Shown in pieces: positions 52,942-62,967 of a stretch of 64,000 nt of DNA. This stretch comes from Acetobacter estunensis (GTDB lineage: Bacteria > Pseudomonadota > Alphaproteobacteria > Acetobacterales > Acetobacteraceae). The notes under the pieces were generated by a model, which worked only from the letters and a program-made list of their open reading frames with translations, had not been told where the DNA came from and did not search any database. Position 1 is the stretch's first letter. Each line of letters starts with the position of its first letter. The position numbers and the translations under genes are program-made. The DNA is taken from positions 310,001 to 374,000 of the forward strand of contig NZ_JAHRDV010000002.1 of NCBI RefSeq assembly GCF_019083805.1, given 5' to 3'.

Positions 52942-55662
52942 TTACCACTTCGGGGCTGGTCCCTTCACGATTTCCGCCAGATCGTTTGTCCGCACCCATT
53001 TGCGGAACGCATTGCGGACACCCTCCGCCGTCGCATCATGATACGCCTTCGCCGCAATGTCGGGCGTATCCAACGGCAGACCCAATTCCATCAAATGCAG
53101 ATATTCTCCCGCGATGGCACCCAGACTGGCACGGCCAAGCGGCAGCCCCCGCAACAGGGCGGACTTGGCAATCAGCAGTTCGTTCTCCGAGATCGGGGTG
53201 TCCTGCATGGCACGGAGATCGCGCAGTGCGGCCTCCCGCGCCTTGCCCACCTTATCGGGGTCCGCGCCAAAAGAGATGGAATACGCGCCTCGTGTGCGGC
53301 TCCAGTCAAAGCTGCTGCTGACATTGTAGACGTAGCCGGTCTTCACCCGCAGATCGCGGTAAAGCCGCGAGGAAAATCCACCTCCCAGCACTTCATTGCC
53401 CACCGTCAGCAGGAAATGATCCGGGTTTGAGGCCGTCAGGCCGATGCTCTCAGGCAACGTGACCGTATCCTGCAAGCTGCTGTGATCGGGCACATGCGCT
53501 CGTGAGGCCTTACTGTCAGGCCGCGTGGGAAGATCCACAACAGGCTTCGGCCCGACTGCCTTCCAGCCACCGAATGTCTTTTCCACGACACTGCGAGCCT
53601 GTGCCGGTGTCACATCACCCGTCACGACAATGGTGGTCATGTCGGGGCGCCAGACAGTGGCATAATACTGTTTCACATCATCGAGCGTGACACTCATGAC
53701 AGATTGCGGCGTCGTTTCACGCAGCGTCGGATCGCCCTTGGGTGAAAGAGCCGCTTCGATGGCGCGGCCGAACAGATAACCGGGGGCGACAAGCTGTCCT
53801 GCCTGCGCCTGCGCGATCTGCTGACGCACGATAGTGAAATCCTGCTGCGGGAAAGCCGGACGCAGTTCGTTCTCCGCGAGCAGATTCATCGCCAGTTCGA
53901 ACTTGGCGGACGGCGCACGCAGGGAGAAACCCGATCCAGCACTGGCCCAGGCTGGCACTTCATCGAGCGCCTTACGGAAGGCCAGACGGTCATGATCTTG
54001 CGTGCCGTAGGAAAACAATTCCTCGGTCACGTCTTCCACGCCTTCCTTACCCTTGGGCTCCTGAAGGTCTGCGTTGTGACGGACGAAACCGGCCACTTCC
54101 ACAGTGTGACTGACATGCGACGGATGAACGATAAGAGTCAGACCGTTGGACAGCACATCCACATCGGGTTTAGGTGCGGGTGGCGGCACATTCAACTGCG
54201 CCAGCGCGCTTTCCGCCCAGTCCGGCAGTTTCACCGGCTTTTCGGGAACTTCGGTGAACGACTCCGCACCGCCGAACCCTGAACCCGAGACCGGCTTGCC
54301 GGAACTCTCAGGTGTCAGCACAGCCGTCACGGCGCGGCTTGGGTCCAGCAATTGCGCAGCCAGACGGTTCACCGCCTCCGGTGTCACAGCGCGGTACGCC
54401 GCAATCATGTCATCGGGAGAGGAGAGATTCTTGAAAGCCAGCGCCTGTGACCAGATTTCCGCCAGCCCACTGACCGAGTTGGCCGAGAACTCAAGCTGCG
54501 CAACTTCCTTGGTCTTGGCATCTTCAACCAGCTCTGCGGGCACTCCCTTCTCGCGAATGGACGCCAGCACGCTGCTCACATCCGCCAGCACTTTCTTCGA
54601 ATCGCCACCTTTTGGAAAAGCCGCCAGCGCGATCCCGAAACCCGCCTGTTTCTTGGGTGCGAACTCGAAGCCTGCATACAGCGCCTTACCGGCGGGAACG
54701 AGCTGAAACAGTGCCCCACGCTGGCTCGCCAGCACATCGGAGAGGATATCGGCCGTGGCGAAATCTTCCGCGCTTAGACCGGGCATCGGAAAAGCGATGG
54801 TGGCGAAGCCCACCGAGTAATCCGTTGGAAAAGACAGCGTCTGCGCGGGAGCGGGCGCTGGCTTGACGGGCGTGCGCGCAGGGAGCGGACGCGAGGGAAT
54901 GGTACCGAAAATATCGCGTATCTGCGCGAAGGTGGTCTGCGGATCCACATCTCCCGCGATCACAAGGATCGCATTATTGGGTGCATACCACTTCTCATAA
55001 AAGCTGCGCAGAAGAGCCGCCGTCGTGCGGTCGAACGAGGGGCGCGCGCCCAATGCGTCATGCTCATAGGGCGTGCCTTTGAACAGGATGGACTGAAGCT
55101 GCGAGATATAGCGGTAGGCCGGACTGGAGAGATCGCGGGAGACTTCCTGCTCGATCGCGCCGCGTTCCTTGTCCCAGTCGGCCTCAGAAAGCGTCAGCCC
55201 CTTCATCCGCAGCGCCTCGATACGCAGCAGAACGCCCAGATCCTCGGCCGGCGCAGTGTAGAAATACTGCGTCACGTCTTCGGTCGTATCGGCATTGTAA
55301 CTGCCGCCCAGACGCGCGCCGAGCACCGCAAGCTGGTCCTTGTCCAGTCCATCGCTGCCCCGGAACATCATATGTTCCAGCGCGTGAGCGGTTCCAGGAA
55401 ACCCAGCCGGTGCCTCCGATGAACCGACGAGATAGTTCAGTTCCGTGGTCACGACCGGCGCCAGACGGTCCTGCACGATCACGACACGCAGGCCATTGGA
55501 AAGGGTCTCGCGGGTAACGGGCGCCGCAGTCTGCATGTCCACGGACACGATGTCTGCGAAGGCCGGGGATGGAGCCACCATGGCCGTTCCCAGCGTTGTG
55601 CCCGCCATCAGGGCAGCGCAAAGAAATGGGCGCATCATCCTTGAAAAATCAACCAGCGTCAT
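52942..55662 (-). CDS. M16 family peptidase (pitrilysin-like), periplasmic
   Basis: The 906-residue protein has an N-terminal signal peptide (hydrophobic stretch ending PAFADI). The M16 active site is HALEH at 93-97 with the third ligand E173 in EQEVSRD, 76 residues after H97. The first M16 half is catalytic. The second half (about 500-906) has the fold, but lacks HxxEH, as in two-domain pitrilysin-type proteases. It is likely secreted to the periplasm to degrade peptides. It follows a convergent terminator and lies 84 bp from the SDR gene upstream. Confidence 0.92.
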   Translation of the reverse strand: MTLVDFSRMMRPFLCAALMAGTTLGTAMVAPSPAFADIVSVDMQTAAPVTRETLSNGLRVVIVQDRLAPVVTTELNYLVGSSEAPAGFPGTAHALEHMMFRGSDGLDKDQLAVLGARLGGSYNADTTEDVTQYFYTAPAEDLGVLLRIEALRMKGLTLSEADWDKERGAIEQEVSRDLSSPAYRYISQLQSILFKGTPYEHDALGARPSFDRTTAALLRSFYEKWYAPNNAILVIAGDVDPQTTFAQIRDIFGTIPSRPLPARTPVKPAPAPAQTLSFPTDYSVGFATIAFPMPGLSAEDFATADILSDVLASQRGALFQLVPAGKALYAGFEFAPKKQAGFGIALAAFPKGGDSKKVLADVSSVLASIREKGVPAELVEDAKTKEVAQLEFSANSVSGLAEIWSQALAFKNLSSPDDMIAAYRAVTPEAVNRLAAQLLDPSRAVTAVLTPESSGKPVSGSGFGGAESFTEVPEKPVKLPDWAESALAQLNVPPPAPKPDVDVLSNGLTLIVHPSHVSHTVEVAGFVRHNADLQEPKGKEGVEDVTEELFSYGTQDHDRLAFRKALDEVPAWASAGSGFSLRAPSAKFELAMNLLAENELRPAFPQQDFTIVRQQIAQAQAGQLVAPGYLFGRAIEAALSPKGDPTLRETTPQSVMSVTLDDVKQYYATVWRPDMTTIVVTGDVTPAQARSVVEKTFGGWKAVGPKPVVDLPTRPDSKASRAHVPDHSSLQDTVTLPESIGLTASNPDHFLLTVGNEVLGGGFSSRLYRDLRVKTGYVYNVSSSFDWSRTRGAYSISFGADPDKVGKAREAALRDLRAMQDTPISENELLIAKSALLRGLPLGRASLGAIAGEYLHLMELGLPLDTPDIAAKAYHDATAEGVRNAFRKWVRTNDLAEIVKGPAPKW

Positions 55663-55745
55663 CAGTTCGGCATTCCGTTACCACAAGAGGTCCGGATCAT
55701 GCCGACCCGATCACATTCTGTCACGGGGCGTTCACGTCACAGCAG

Positions 55746-56570
55746 TCAGGATGAGGTTCTGTGGAACCGCTTCATTCCCCGACGCCCCAGATACGTGAGC
55801 AACGGCAGGAAAAGCCGCTGCAACGGCGGGAACATCATACACAGGCGGCCAAACACACCGTCGCACACCGGGGTAAACCACTCCTGTCCCGGTCGGGCCG
55901 CAGCTTTCATGACCAGATCGGCAATTTGCTGGGGATCAGCGGGCGCGCTGACAAAATTGAGCACCGAGCCGCCATGGTCCATCTCGTTGCGCAACATTCC
56001 CGTGTTCACAGCGCCGGGAAACACGGACGACACAGCAATCCGCCGAGGTTTCATCTCCACTGCCAGCGCCAAAGCAAAATTGCGCAGACCCGCCTTCGTC
56101 GCGGCATAAACAGAGCTTCCCGGCAAAGGAAAAACGGCCGCAAGCGAATTGACGAAGACGATCCTGCCGCCCGTCCGCATGACAGGCAGAAGACGCGATG
56201 TCAGCAAAATGGGGGCCGTCAGGTTGATGGCCACCTGCGATTCCAGCAGCGCGGCGTCCAGTTCCGACACAGCGCAGGGGGAAATGACGCCAGCACAGTG
56301 AATCAGCACATCCACCGTGGATGTGAACGCACTTACGTCCCGAACCGCGGCTTCCACGGACGCCAGATCTGTCAGATCGCAGGCGATATGTCGCAATCCC
56401 ACCGCTGCGGGCTGCGGAGGACGCCGTCCCAGCACAATCACTTCATAGCCCGCGCCAAGAAGGCGGGAAGCGATGATCCGGCCGATTCCCCCAGAACCTC
56501 CCGTCAACACCGCCACGGAGGCCCGGCTTTCCTGCTGCATTCTCCGGGTTTCTCCGGCGGCGTTACTCAT
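55746..56570 (-). CDS. SDR family NAD(P)-dependent oxidoreductase
   Basis: The 274-residue protein has TGGSGGIGRIIA (about residues 18-29), the HCAGVISP loop corresponding to NAG, catalytic Ser near VNSLAAVFP and Tyr-x3-Lys in YAATK. The RRPP after the second strand may favour NADP(H). The C-terminal hydrophobic stretch near residues 240-260 suggests membrane association, as in DltE-like or retinol dehydrogenase-like SDRs. Substrate unknown. The ATG at 56570 has AGGGGTAGGAC directly upstream. It lies 48 bp downstream of the channel gene in the same orientation. Confidence 0.87.
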   Translation of the reverse strand: MSNAAGETRRMQQESRASVAVLTGGSGGIGRIIASRLLGAGYEVIVLGRRPPQPAAVGLRHIACDLTDLASVEAAVRDVSAFTSTVDVLIHCAGVISPCAVSELDAALLESQVAINLTAPILLTSRLLPVMRTGGRIVFVNSLAAVFPLPGSSVYAATKAGLRNFALALAVEMKPRRIAVSSVFPGAVNTGMLRNEMDHGGSVLNFVSAPADPQQIADLVMKAAARPGQEWFTPVCDGVFGRLCMMFPPLQRLFLPLLTYLGRRGMKRFHRTSS

Positions 56571-56617
56571 GTCCTACCCCTGACTGCCGACCCGGAAGGC
56601 CGATAATGGGGCGCACC

Positions 56618-59053
56618 TTATCCCGGGTTGTCGAGAGTGGCGACCACCCCTTTTGCATGGAGGGCTTCCCACACGGCCAGACGCGCCTGATTGGCGGCAG
56701 CGCTGACATCACGGGGCGAGGCTGTTTTCCCGGCAATGTCGAGCGACACCATGTCCGATTTGATGTCCCCGAGCGACACCGTGGGAGCCGGCGTTTTCAG
56801 CAATCCGTTCACATGAGAGAGCGCGTCCGAAATGGCCGAGATCGCCACCGAAAGATCGGTGCCGAGCGGCAGACTGATGGAAAACGCCATGCTGCCCGCA
56901 GGCCGTCCGAACGTCGCGTTCCGCACGGCGGAGGTGATGAACTGGGAGTTCGGCACGATCAGCGTGGACCCATCCGACAATGCGAGATCGGTGGAACGGA
57001 CACTGATGCGTCGGATATCACCCACCTTGCCGCCAATCTCTACCATGTCACCGATAGTGACAGGCCGTTCCGCCAGCAGAATCAGGCCCGAAACAAAGTT
57101 CTGCACAATGGATTGCAGACCGAAACCAATGCCAACCGACAGGGCACTGACCACCCATGTCATGCTGCTGACGGTCACCCCAAGAGCCGACATCATGGTG
57201 AGCATCACCAATATCCACGCCACATAGGTCAGGATGGTCAGAATCGAGGTTTGCGCCCCAAGATCGAGCGAGGTGGTGGGAAAGAAGCGCCGGGAGAGCC
57301 ACTTGCGCACCGTGTGGATGATATAGTGTCCAAGGATCGGCAGGGCGAGGCATTCAAGCAGCACTTCGAATGACAGCGAGACGTTGCCGATCTTCTGCCC
57401 GGACACCACATGCGCGATGTTGTCCACGATCACATCGAAGTCGAAATCCCCGCCCGACTGGGCCACGGCCAGCGCCACGAAAACAAGAAAAACCCCGAAC
57501 AGACCGCTGGTGACGACGCTGACCTGATCCACCAGACGCGGCGCCAGACCGAGCGAGACGAGGTGCCGGCCCATGCGACCGCTGCTGGAGAACTCCACGC
57601 TGGCCATGTTGCTGACCAAAAGATAGGACAACGCCAGCACCATGAGCGTGACGGCCATGGAACAGATCCATGACAGCACGATATAGCCAAGCGGGATGTA
57701 GCCCGTAATCAGCGCCGCCACCCCGAACAGGGAAAGGCCGAACGCCACTACGCGCGCGCCGCGCCCCAGAAGGCTCTGCCGCAAACCTTCATCCGCACCG
57801 GACGAGGCAGGATGGAGCACGATCTGCCGAGGAGCGGAATACAGCAGAAAAGCCGTGGCCAGCATGAAGGCGGCATCAGGGATCTGCACCGTGGTCTGCC
57901 CGATGCCGCTCTGGAGATCGACATAGCGCAGCACACCGCGCACCAGCAGCAGCACGGTAAACCCCAGCGCATGCGCTCTTAGCGCCCGGGCCGCTGTGTT
58001 GCCCAATGGCACAAGCCGCCAGTCCCGATTGTCGGGCGCAAGCACAGACAACGAGGCTCCCAGCATGAATCCCGCCAGAAGACATTGGCTGCCCGCCATT
58101 TCCGCCAACTGCTCAAGATGGGTTCCATCCATGTCCGCGCCGTTAGTCAGTCCGACCCATATCAGCAACGCCCCGCCACCAGCGCACAGCGTGCACAGGC
58201 CGGAAAAGAAAGCGGTGGCCAGAATCTGCCGAAAACAGCCTGCGGATGGCTGAAGACGCGCGGCCAGTCGGCGTATCTGGCGTTGCAGGAAAAATGGCGC
58301 GACGAACACGATGCCTGCGCTGGCAAGAATGCCGAGCAGTGCAAGCAGCCGCCAGCCTTTTGTCGAGATCGCAAGAGCATCGGACGCCTCGCCCCCCAAT
58401 TCACCCAGTCGCGCCCGCGTGTCAGGAAACTCATCCCTCACCTGTCCCCAGAACGCAGGTGTAAGAGGCGATGGGAAATGCTCCAGCAGGCGTGCCTGCT
58501 GGGCCGCGTCGTTGCGCTGGCTCAGGACCAGCACGATCTGATGGGCCTCAAGCGCATACAGCCGTGCTCGCGCCAGCCGCGCCTTCAGATCCTGCTGCGA
58601 GAGAAGAATGCGTTTGCGTTGCGCCGTAACGGAAGCGGCCTCGGCCGGTTCATCCTTGCCGGGTTCCTTGCCGATAGCCTCGATAAAACTCTTATAGATC
58701 GCTTCATATGGCTCCAGCCGCGCCACCATGGCCCGAGCCGCCGCTTCGTCCGCCGATGCCTCACGTGTCAGACTCGAAACCGTATCGGTGCCACTGCCCG
58801 CGTGCATGTCCACCCGCGCCATGAAAACATGGCGTATGGAGGCCTCCAGATCGTCGAGAGCCTTGTCAGAGACCACATCCGAAGGGCGCGCGATCAGCGT
58901 ATCATGATCGGACGGGGCATCCGCAGCATGAAGCGGTGCGGCAAGCAGTGTGAAAACCAGTAGCAGGCAGGAAAAAAGCGCTACGCAGGAGGCGAAGTAA
59001 CGGGAAAAGACGGGAAATGCGGTCTCATCGAAGATCATTTTTCGTGCGGTCAT
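56618..59053 (-). CDS. MscS-type mechanosensitive channel with DUF3772 domain
   Basis: The protein of about 811 residues has an N-terminal signal or membrane segment, a periplasmic region (about 40-180) of DUF3772 type, and then many transmembrane helices. The C-terminal MscS domain has the pore-lining VSALSVGIGFGLQSIVQNFVSG and the beta domain beginning RPVTIGDMVEIG and IVPNSQFIT. Such large MscS relatives (MscM-like) protect against osmotic downshock. The frame begins at 59125; the ATG at 59053 is chosen because the hydrophobic segment then lies near the N-terminus, but the start is uncertain. It is divergent from the OPT transporter gene. Confidence 0.88.
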   Translation of the reverse strand: MTARKMIFDETAFPVFSRYFASCVALFSCLLLVFTLLAAPLHAADAPSDHDTLIARPSDVVSDKALDDLEASIRHVFMARVDMHAGSGTDTVSSLTREASADEAAARAMVARLEPYEAIYKSFIEAIGKEPGKDEPAEAASVTAQRKRILLSQQDLKARLARARLYALEAHQIVLVLSQRNDAAQQARLLEHFPSPLTPAFWGQVRDEFPDTRARLGELGGEASDALAISTKGWRLLALLGILASAGIVFVAPFFLQRQIRRLAARLQPSAGCFRQILATAFFSGLCTLCAGGGALLIWVGLTNGADMDGTHLEQLAEMAGSQCLLAGFMLGASLSVLAPDNRDWRLVPLGNTAARALRAHALGFTVLLLVRGVLRYVDLQSGIGQTTVQIPDAAFMLATAFLLYSAPRQIVLHPASSGADEGLRQSLLGRGARVVAFGLSLFGVAALITGYIPLGYIVLSWICSMAVTLMVLALSYLLVSNMASVEFSSSGRMGRHLVSLGLAPRLVDQVSVVTSGLFGVFLVFVALAVAQSGGDFDFDVIVDNIAHVVSGQKIGNVSLSFEVLLECLALPILGHYIIHTVRKWLSRRFFPTTSLDLGAQTSILTILTYVAWILVMLTMMSALGVTVSSMTWVVSALSVGIGFGLQSIVQNFVSGLILLAERPVTIGDMVEIGGKVGDIRRISVRSTDLALSDGSTLIVPNSQFITSAVRNATFGRPAGSMAFSISLPLGTDLSVAISAISDALSHVNGLLKTPAPTVSLGDIKSDMVSLDIAGKTASPRDVSAAANQARLAVWEALHAKGVVATLDNPG

Positions 59054-59261
59054 CACTCTATATGTTCTCAACTGCCCTGCCATTATCCGCACGCCATCCC
59101 TTTCCGCGCCACGGGACGCTTTCATTTTTCGCGTCCCATCCTGTTTTCAGGCCATCGGGGTGCGGTCATCATGCCGTGTGCATGTATCCGCGTCGATTCC
59201 ATCGGCCTGTCAGGGAGTTAACGAATGAAATCCGTTTCGGCTCCCTGCGCTGGGCACGAAC

Positions 59262-61241
59262 ATGAGTGACGCACAGCCTTCATCCCCTTGCGGAGCCTCA
59301 ATGCCACGGTCTGCCTCTTCCCGCGAACTTACAGTGCGTGGCCTCATACTCGGCGCTCTCATCACCGTCGTGTTCACGGCGTCCAACACCTATCTCGGCC
59401 TGAAAATCGGTCTCACCTTCGCGTCCTCCATCCCCGCCGCCGTCATTTCCATGGCTGTGTTGCGGATGCTCGGTGGAGGCAGCATTCTGGAAAACAACAT
59501 GGTCCAGAGTCAGGCTTCTGCAGCCGGGACCATTTCCACCGTTTTCGCAGTCTTCCCAGCGCTCATACTCGTTGGGCACTGGGCACGCTTTCCATTCATC
59601 GAGACGGCGGGACTGACGGCCATAGGTGGCATGACCGGTGTGCTTTTCACCATTCCCCTGCGCCGGGCGCTCGTCACCGAAAGCAGCCTACCCTATCCCG
59701 AAGGCGTGGCCGCGGCGGAGATTCTCAAGGTCGGGCAGGAAGCGACCGAAGCTGGCGGCAATCATCGTGGATTGACGGCTCTGTTGAGTGGAGCCGGATT
59801 GGCCGCTGCACTGTCCTTTGCCACAGGCGGCCTCAGGCTGCTGGCCGATGGGGCTTCCCTGACACTGACGCTTAGCTCAGGGGTCTTCCGCCTCTCGACA
59901 GGCTTCTCCCCGGCCCTTCTGGGCGCTGGCTATCTAGTGGGGATTTCCGGTGGGCTCGCCATGCTCACAGGCTATGCCCTTTCGTGGCTCATCGCGGTGC
60001 CGTGGCTGACCGCCATCACACCCAATCCCCATCACCTCGAAGCAAGCGCCTTCGCCACCTCCATCTGGCTGCACGATGTCCGCTTCATCGGTGCAGGGGC
60101 GATCGCTCTCGCCGCTTTCTGGACCTTGGGCGAACTGGCGCTACCCGTCATTCGTGGTGTGCGAGAGGCGCTTTCAACCACCACGCTTCGTAGCGACACT
60201 GACCGCGATCTTTCTCCTCGTACCATTCTACTGACCGGCGGCGTTCTTGCTCTCGCATTCATGGGGATGCTCGCCGTCTTTCTCTGGCCCTTTACCACAT
60301 CCGTCCTGTCCGCTGCCCTTTTCGGCACATTGTTTCTCTTCGTATTCGGTTTTCTTACAGCCGCCGCCTGCGGTTACATGGCCGGACTGGTGGGCTCTTC
60401 CTCCTCTCCCATTTCGGGAATCGTGCTGATCGCCACTGTCATGGTCTGTTCGCTGATTCTGCTGATGGAGCATCTCGGTGCGCTGCCTGCTGTTTTCGCC
60501 GCCAACGACCATCACTTGGCCATTGCGTTCGCCATCGTCATTCTCTCCGGCATTGTCGCTTCCGCCTCCATCTCCAATGACAATCTTCAGGATCTGAAAA
60601 CCGGCCAACTGGTGGGAGCTTCCCCATGGAAACAGGAGGCGGTGCTGCTGCTCGGATGCGGGGTTGGCGCGCTGGTCGTGCCCATTGTGCTGAACCTGCT
60701 ATATCAGGCTTATGGCTTTGCCGGCACGCTTCCTCGTCCCGGCATGGACCCGACCCATGCCCTCGCCGCACCGCAGCCCGCCATCGTCACGATGATTGCT
60801 TCAGGCATTTTCCGTCAAAATCTCGACTGGACGATGCTTGCCATCGGCGCGGGCATCGGCATCGCACTGATCGTGGTGGACCGCCTCCTACGCCGCCGGA
60901 ATCTTGCCCTGCCTCCGCTTGCTGTCGGCATCGGGCTTTATCTGCCTCCCGCCGTCTCCACGACACTGGCCGTGGGAGCAATGCTCCGATGGTTTCTCGA
61001 TCGACGCCGGAAGGCAGTCCACCACGGAGCGGATGACGGCACGATGATCGCCTCCGGTCTCGTCGTGGGAGAAAGCCTCATGGGTGTGGCACTGGCGGCC
61101 GTCTCGGGACTGAGTGGAGCGGACGATCTTCTGGCGTTGGGCACCGGCACGGCATGGTGGAACTCGGTTGCTGCCATGCTCGGCTTTCTTGCCTTGTGCC
61201 TGTGGTTTGTCCGACACGTCCTGCGTGAGCCCGACTGCTGA
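59262..61241 (+). CDS. Oligopeptide transporter, OPT family
   Basis: The 659-residue membrane protein has about 14 hydrophobic segments. It begins with ELTVRGLILGALITVVFTASNTYLGLKIGL, cut here into ELTVRGLILGAL and NTYLGLKIGL, which are typical of the bacterial OPT clade. EGVAAAEILKVGQ and SISNDNLQDLKTGQLVGA are further family signatures. OPT proteins import small peptides or metal-siderophore compounds using proton motive force. The ATG at 59262 has only a weak ribosome-binding site. The gene stands alone and converges on the TadE-like pair with a 7 bp gap. Confidence 0.92.
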   Translation: MSDAQPSSPCGASMPRSASSRELTVRGLILGALITVVFTASNTYLGLKIGLTFASSIPAAVISMAVLRMLGGGSILENNMVQSQASAAGTISTVFAVFPALILVGHWARFPFIETAGLTAIGGMTGVLFTIPLRRALVTESSLPYPEGVAAAEILKVGQEATEAGGNHRGLTALLSGAGLAAALSFATGGLRLLADGASLTLTLSSGVFRLSTGFSPALLGAGYLVGISGGLAMLTGYALSWLIAVPWLTAITPNPHHLEASAFATSIWLHDVRFIGAGAIALAAFWTLGELALPVIRGVREALSTTTLRSDTDRDLSPRTILLTGGVLALAFMGMLAVFLWPFTTSVLSAALFGTLFLFVFGFLTAAACGYMAGLVGSSSSPISGIVLIATVMVCSLILLMEHLGALPAVFAANDHHLAIAFAIVILSGIVASASISNDNLQDLKTGQLVGASPWKQEAVLLLGCGVGALVVPIVLNLLYQAYGFAGTLPRPGMDPTHALAAPQPAIVTMIASGIFRQNLDWTMLAIGAGIGIALIVVDRLLRRRNLALPPLAVGIGLYLPPAVSTTLAVGAMLRWFLDRRRKAVHHGADDGTMIASGLVVGESLMGVALAAVSGLSGADDLLALGTGTAWWNSVAAMLGFLALCLWFVRHVLREPDC

Positions 61242-61248
61242 TGTCCGC

Positions 61249-61815
61249 TTAAGAACCGGAAGAACTGGTGAGCGGAATGGACGTCGAACGCCGCGGTACC
61301 ATGAACAGTTTTTCCGAAAGAGTCAGATTTTTGGACATGAAAGCTGACGCCAGACTGGGCACGTAAGCATAGCTGACCTCGGCATAGATCAGATATGAAG
61401 TACTTGCCGTGCTCGAATCCGTAGGCACCGTAACGGTGCTGCCTGTTGCCCGTGCGGTGGCTGTTCCCGAGGCTCTGCTCCACACAACCGTTCCCGTGCC
61501 CGCACTGGTCACACTAAGCTCCGAGACAACCATTCCAGCCGGCGTAGTGGAATAAGGCTCCAGCACCAGTTTGGAAGCCGAAAGCACCAGCGAAACATCG
61601 GATTCGGCCATGGTCGTGTACTGGGTTGTGACATTCGCAAGTGTACGAGCTGCTGCCGTCACTTTGCGCGACACGATGACGGCGTCCTCCAGCGTAATCC
61701 CACCGACGAGCATCATCACCAGAACAGGCAGCAGAAGCGCGAATTCGATCGCAGCAGCACCTCGCTGGCATCGCCAAAGACGGCACAACAGGCCATGTCT
61801 TTTCGACTCCATCAT
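61249..61815 (-). CDS. TadE-like pseudopilin
   Basis: The 188-residue protein has a short basic N-terminus, then RGAAAIEFALLLPVLVMML, the TadE hallmark with the invariant Glu in the hydrophobic helix, and a Ser/Thr-rich extracellular part. TadE and TadF are minor pseudopilins of Flp/Tad pili, processed by the TadV peptidase. No other tad genes (cpaB, cpaC, tadA) lie in the window. It overlaps the upstream TadE-like gene by 4 bp, so the two are co-translated. Confidence 0.85.
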   Translation of the reverse strand: MMESKRHGLLCRLWRCQRGAAAIEFALLLPVLVMMLVGGITLEDAVIVSRKVTAAARTLANVTTQYTTMAESDVSLVLSASKLVLEPYSTTPAGMVVSELSVTSAGTGTVVWSRASGTATARATGSTVTVPTDSSTASTSYLIYAEVSYAYVPSLASAFMSKNLTLSEKLFMVPRRSTSIPLTSSSGS

Positions 61816-62408
61816 GAAGAAGGCTCTACTTTGATAACGGACGTCGAGACGAGAAGATGCGCATTGGTGCCAGTGGTCACAGCGGAAAATCCACCGATAT
61901 CTCCCAGAACCGGCATGGCATAGAGCATCTGAAGAACCACGACACTGCTCGCACTGCCTGGATCGTATTGTGTCGTGCCGGTAAGATTCCCGCTGGAATC
62001 CAGCGTCGTCGTGGGAATACTGATATTAACGTCGCTATAATTGTTGGCTGTCTGTACATTGATGACCAGCCGCGAACACGACATGAATGACGGAAGATTG
62101 GCACAAGCCAACGATTTGAAGTCAGATGCCTGTCCTGCGGCTGGCGCCTGCCCTGTCAGCAGGAGCCGCGACATCTCGTCGGACACGCTGTCCAACGCGC
62201 TTTGCGTAAAATAGATCAGACTTACGGTGAAAGATGCGAAAATCAGTCCCAAAAGCGGGATGACCAGCATCGCAAACTCGATTACCGCGCTCCCTGCCCG
62301 GTCATGGAAAAAGCGCCGCATATCATGCCGCAGCGCATCGCACATACGAAGAAGCCTGCCGCCTTCGCGCACGTTTTCCGCGCTTGTCTGAAAGTCTTCA
62401 GATGGCAT
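61812..62408 (-). CDS. TadE-like pseudopilin (second copy)
   Basis: The 198-residue protein has an N-terminal cytoplasmic part, DRAGSAVIEFAMLVIPLLGL, which is the pseudopilin helix with the invariant Glu, and a C-terminal extracellular domain with two Cys (CANLPSFMSC) that may form a disulfide bond. The ATG at 62408 has AAGGAAAGG upstream; the frame stays open for 55 more codons upstream without resemblance to the family. It lies before and overlaps the other TadE-like gene by 4 bp. Confidence 0.82.
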   Translation of the reverse strand: MPSEDFQTSAENVREGGRLLRMCDALRHDMRRFFHDRAGSAVIEFAMLVIPLLGLIFASFTVSLIYFTQSALDSVSDEMSRLLLTGQAPAAGQASDFKSLACANLPSFMSCSRLVINVQTANNYSDVNISIPTTTLDSSGNLTGTTQYDPGSASSVVVLQMLYAMPVLGDIGGFSAVTTGTNAHLLVSTSVIKVEPSS

Positions 62409-62608
62409 GAATGCAGACCGCCTTTCCTTGCGTAAGCGGCTCAGCTTTATCGCATGGCTATTAATGGGCCGTTTAAACTTTTGCACTCTGCCCACAAGCT
62501 CGCTCTGGACAGTTGCGGCTCTGGGGGGGATGCTTGCTGGACAAAAGGGTGCGGATGATCTCATCACCACCATCGAACACGATCAAAGACGACGGAAAGG
62601 GAAACCAA

Positions 62609-62818
62609 GTGCAGACAGCCACGCTCATGGTCGAAGGCATGACATGCGACGGGTGCGTGAAAGCCATCACGCGCGCGCTCGAAGCCATTCCGGGTGTTCA
62701 CGCCGTCCGAGTATCACTGGAAAAGGGATCGGTTGCCATTGACTATGATCCCAAGGAAACCGGCCCGAGCAACTTCGCTCCTTCCATTGAGGCGGCTGGA
62801 TTCACCGTAATCGGCTGA
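62609..62818 (+). CDS. Heavy-metal-associated (HMA) domain protein, copper chaperone-like
   Basis: The 69-residue single HMA domain has VEGMTCDGCVKAI with the metal-binding Cys13 and Cys16, and a ferredoxin-like fold ending AAGFTVIG. It should carry Cu(I) to a P-type ATPase as CopZ does. The start is GTG at 62609 with AAGGGAA seven bases before, giving the normal CopZ length; an ATG at 62555 would add 18 residues. No copper ATPase or CopY/CueR regulator is adjacent. Confidence 0.88.
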   Translation: MQTATLMVEGMTCDGCVKAITRALEAIPGVHAVRVSLEKGSVAIDYDPKETGPSNFAPSIEAAGFTVIG

Positions 62819-62967
62819 GACGGCACTGCTTTCGCATGGGCGCAATGTCACGGTCGGGCTTCAATGAAGAGAACGGACGTGGCACAAGCCCATCCTTCAA
62901 GATGTCAGGAATCAACGAGGTCGTGGTGACGTATTCAGCCGCCCGTGCACAGCAGGAAGCCACCTCC

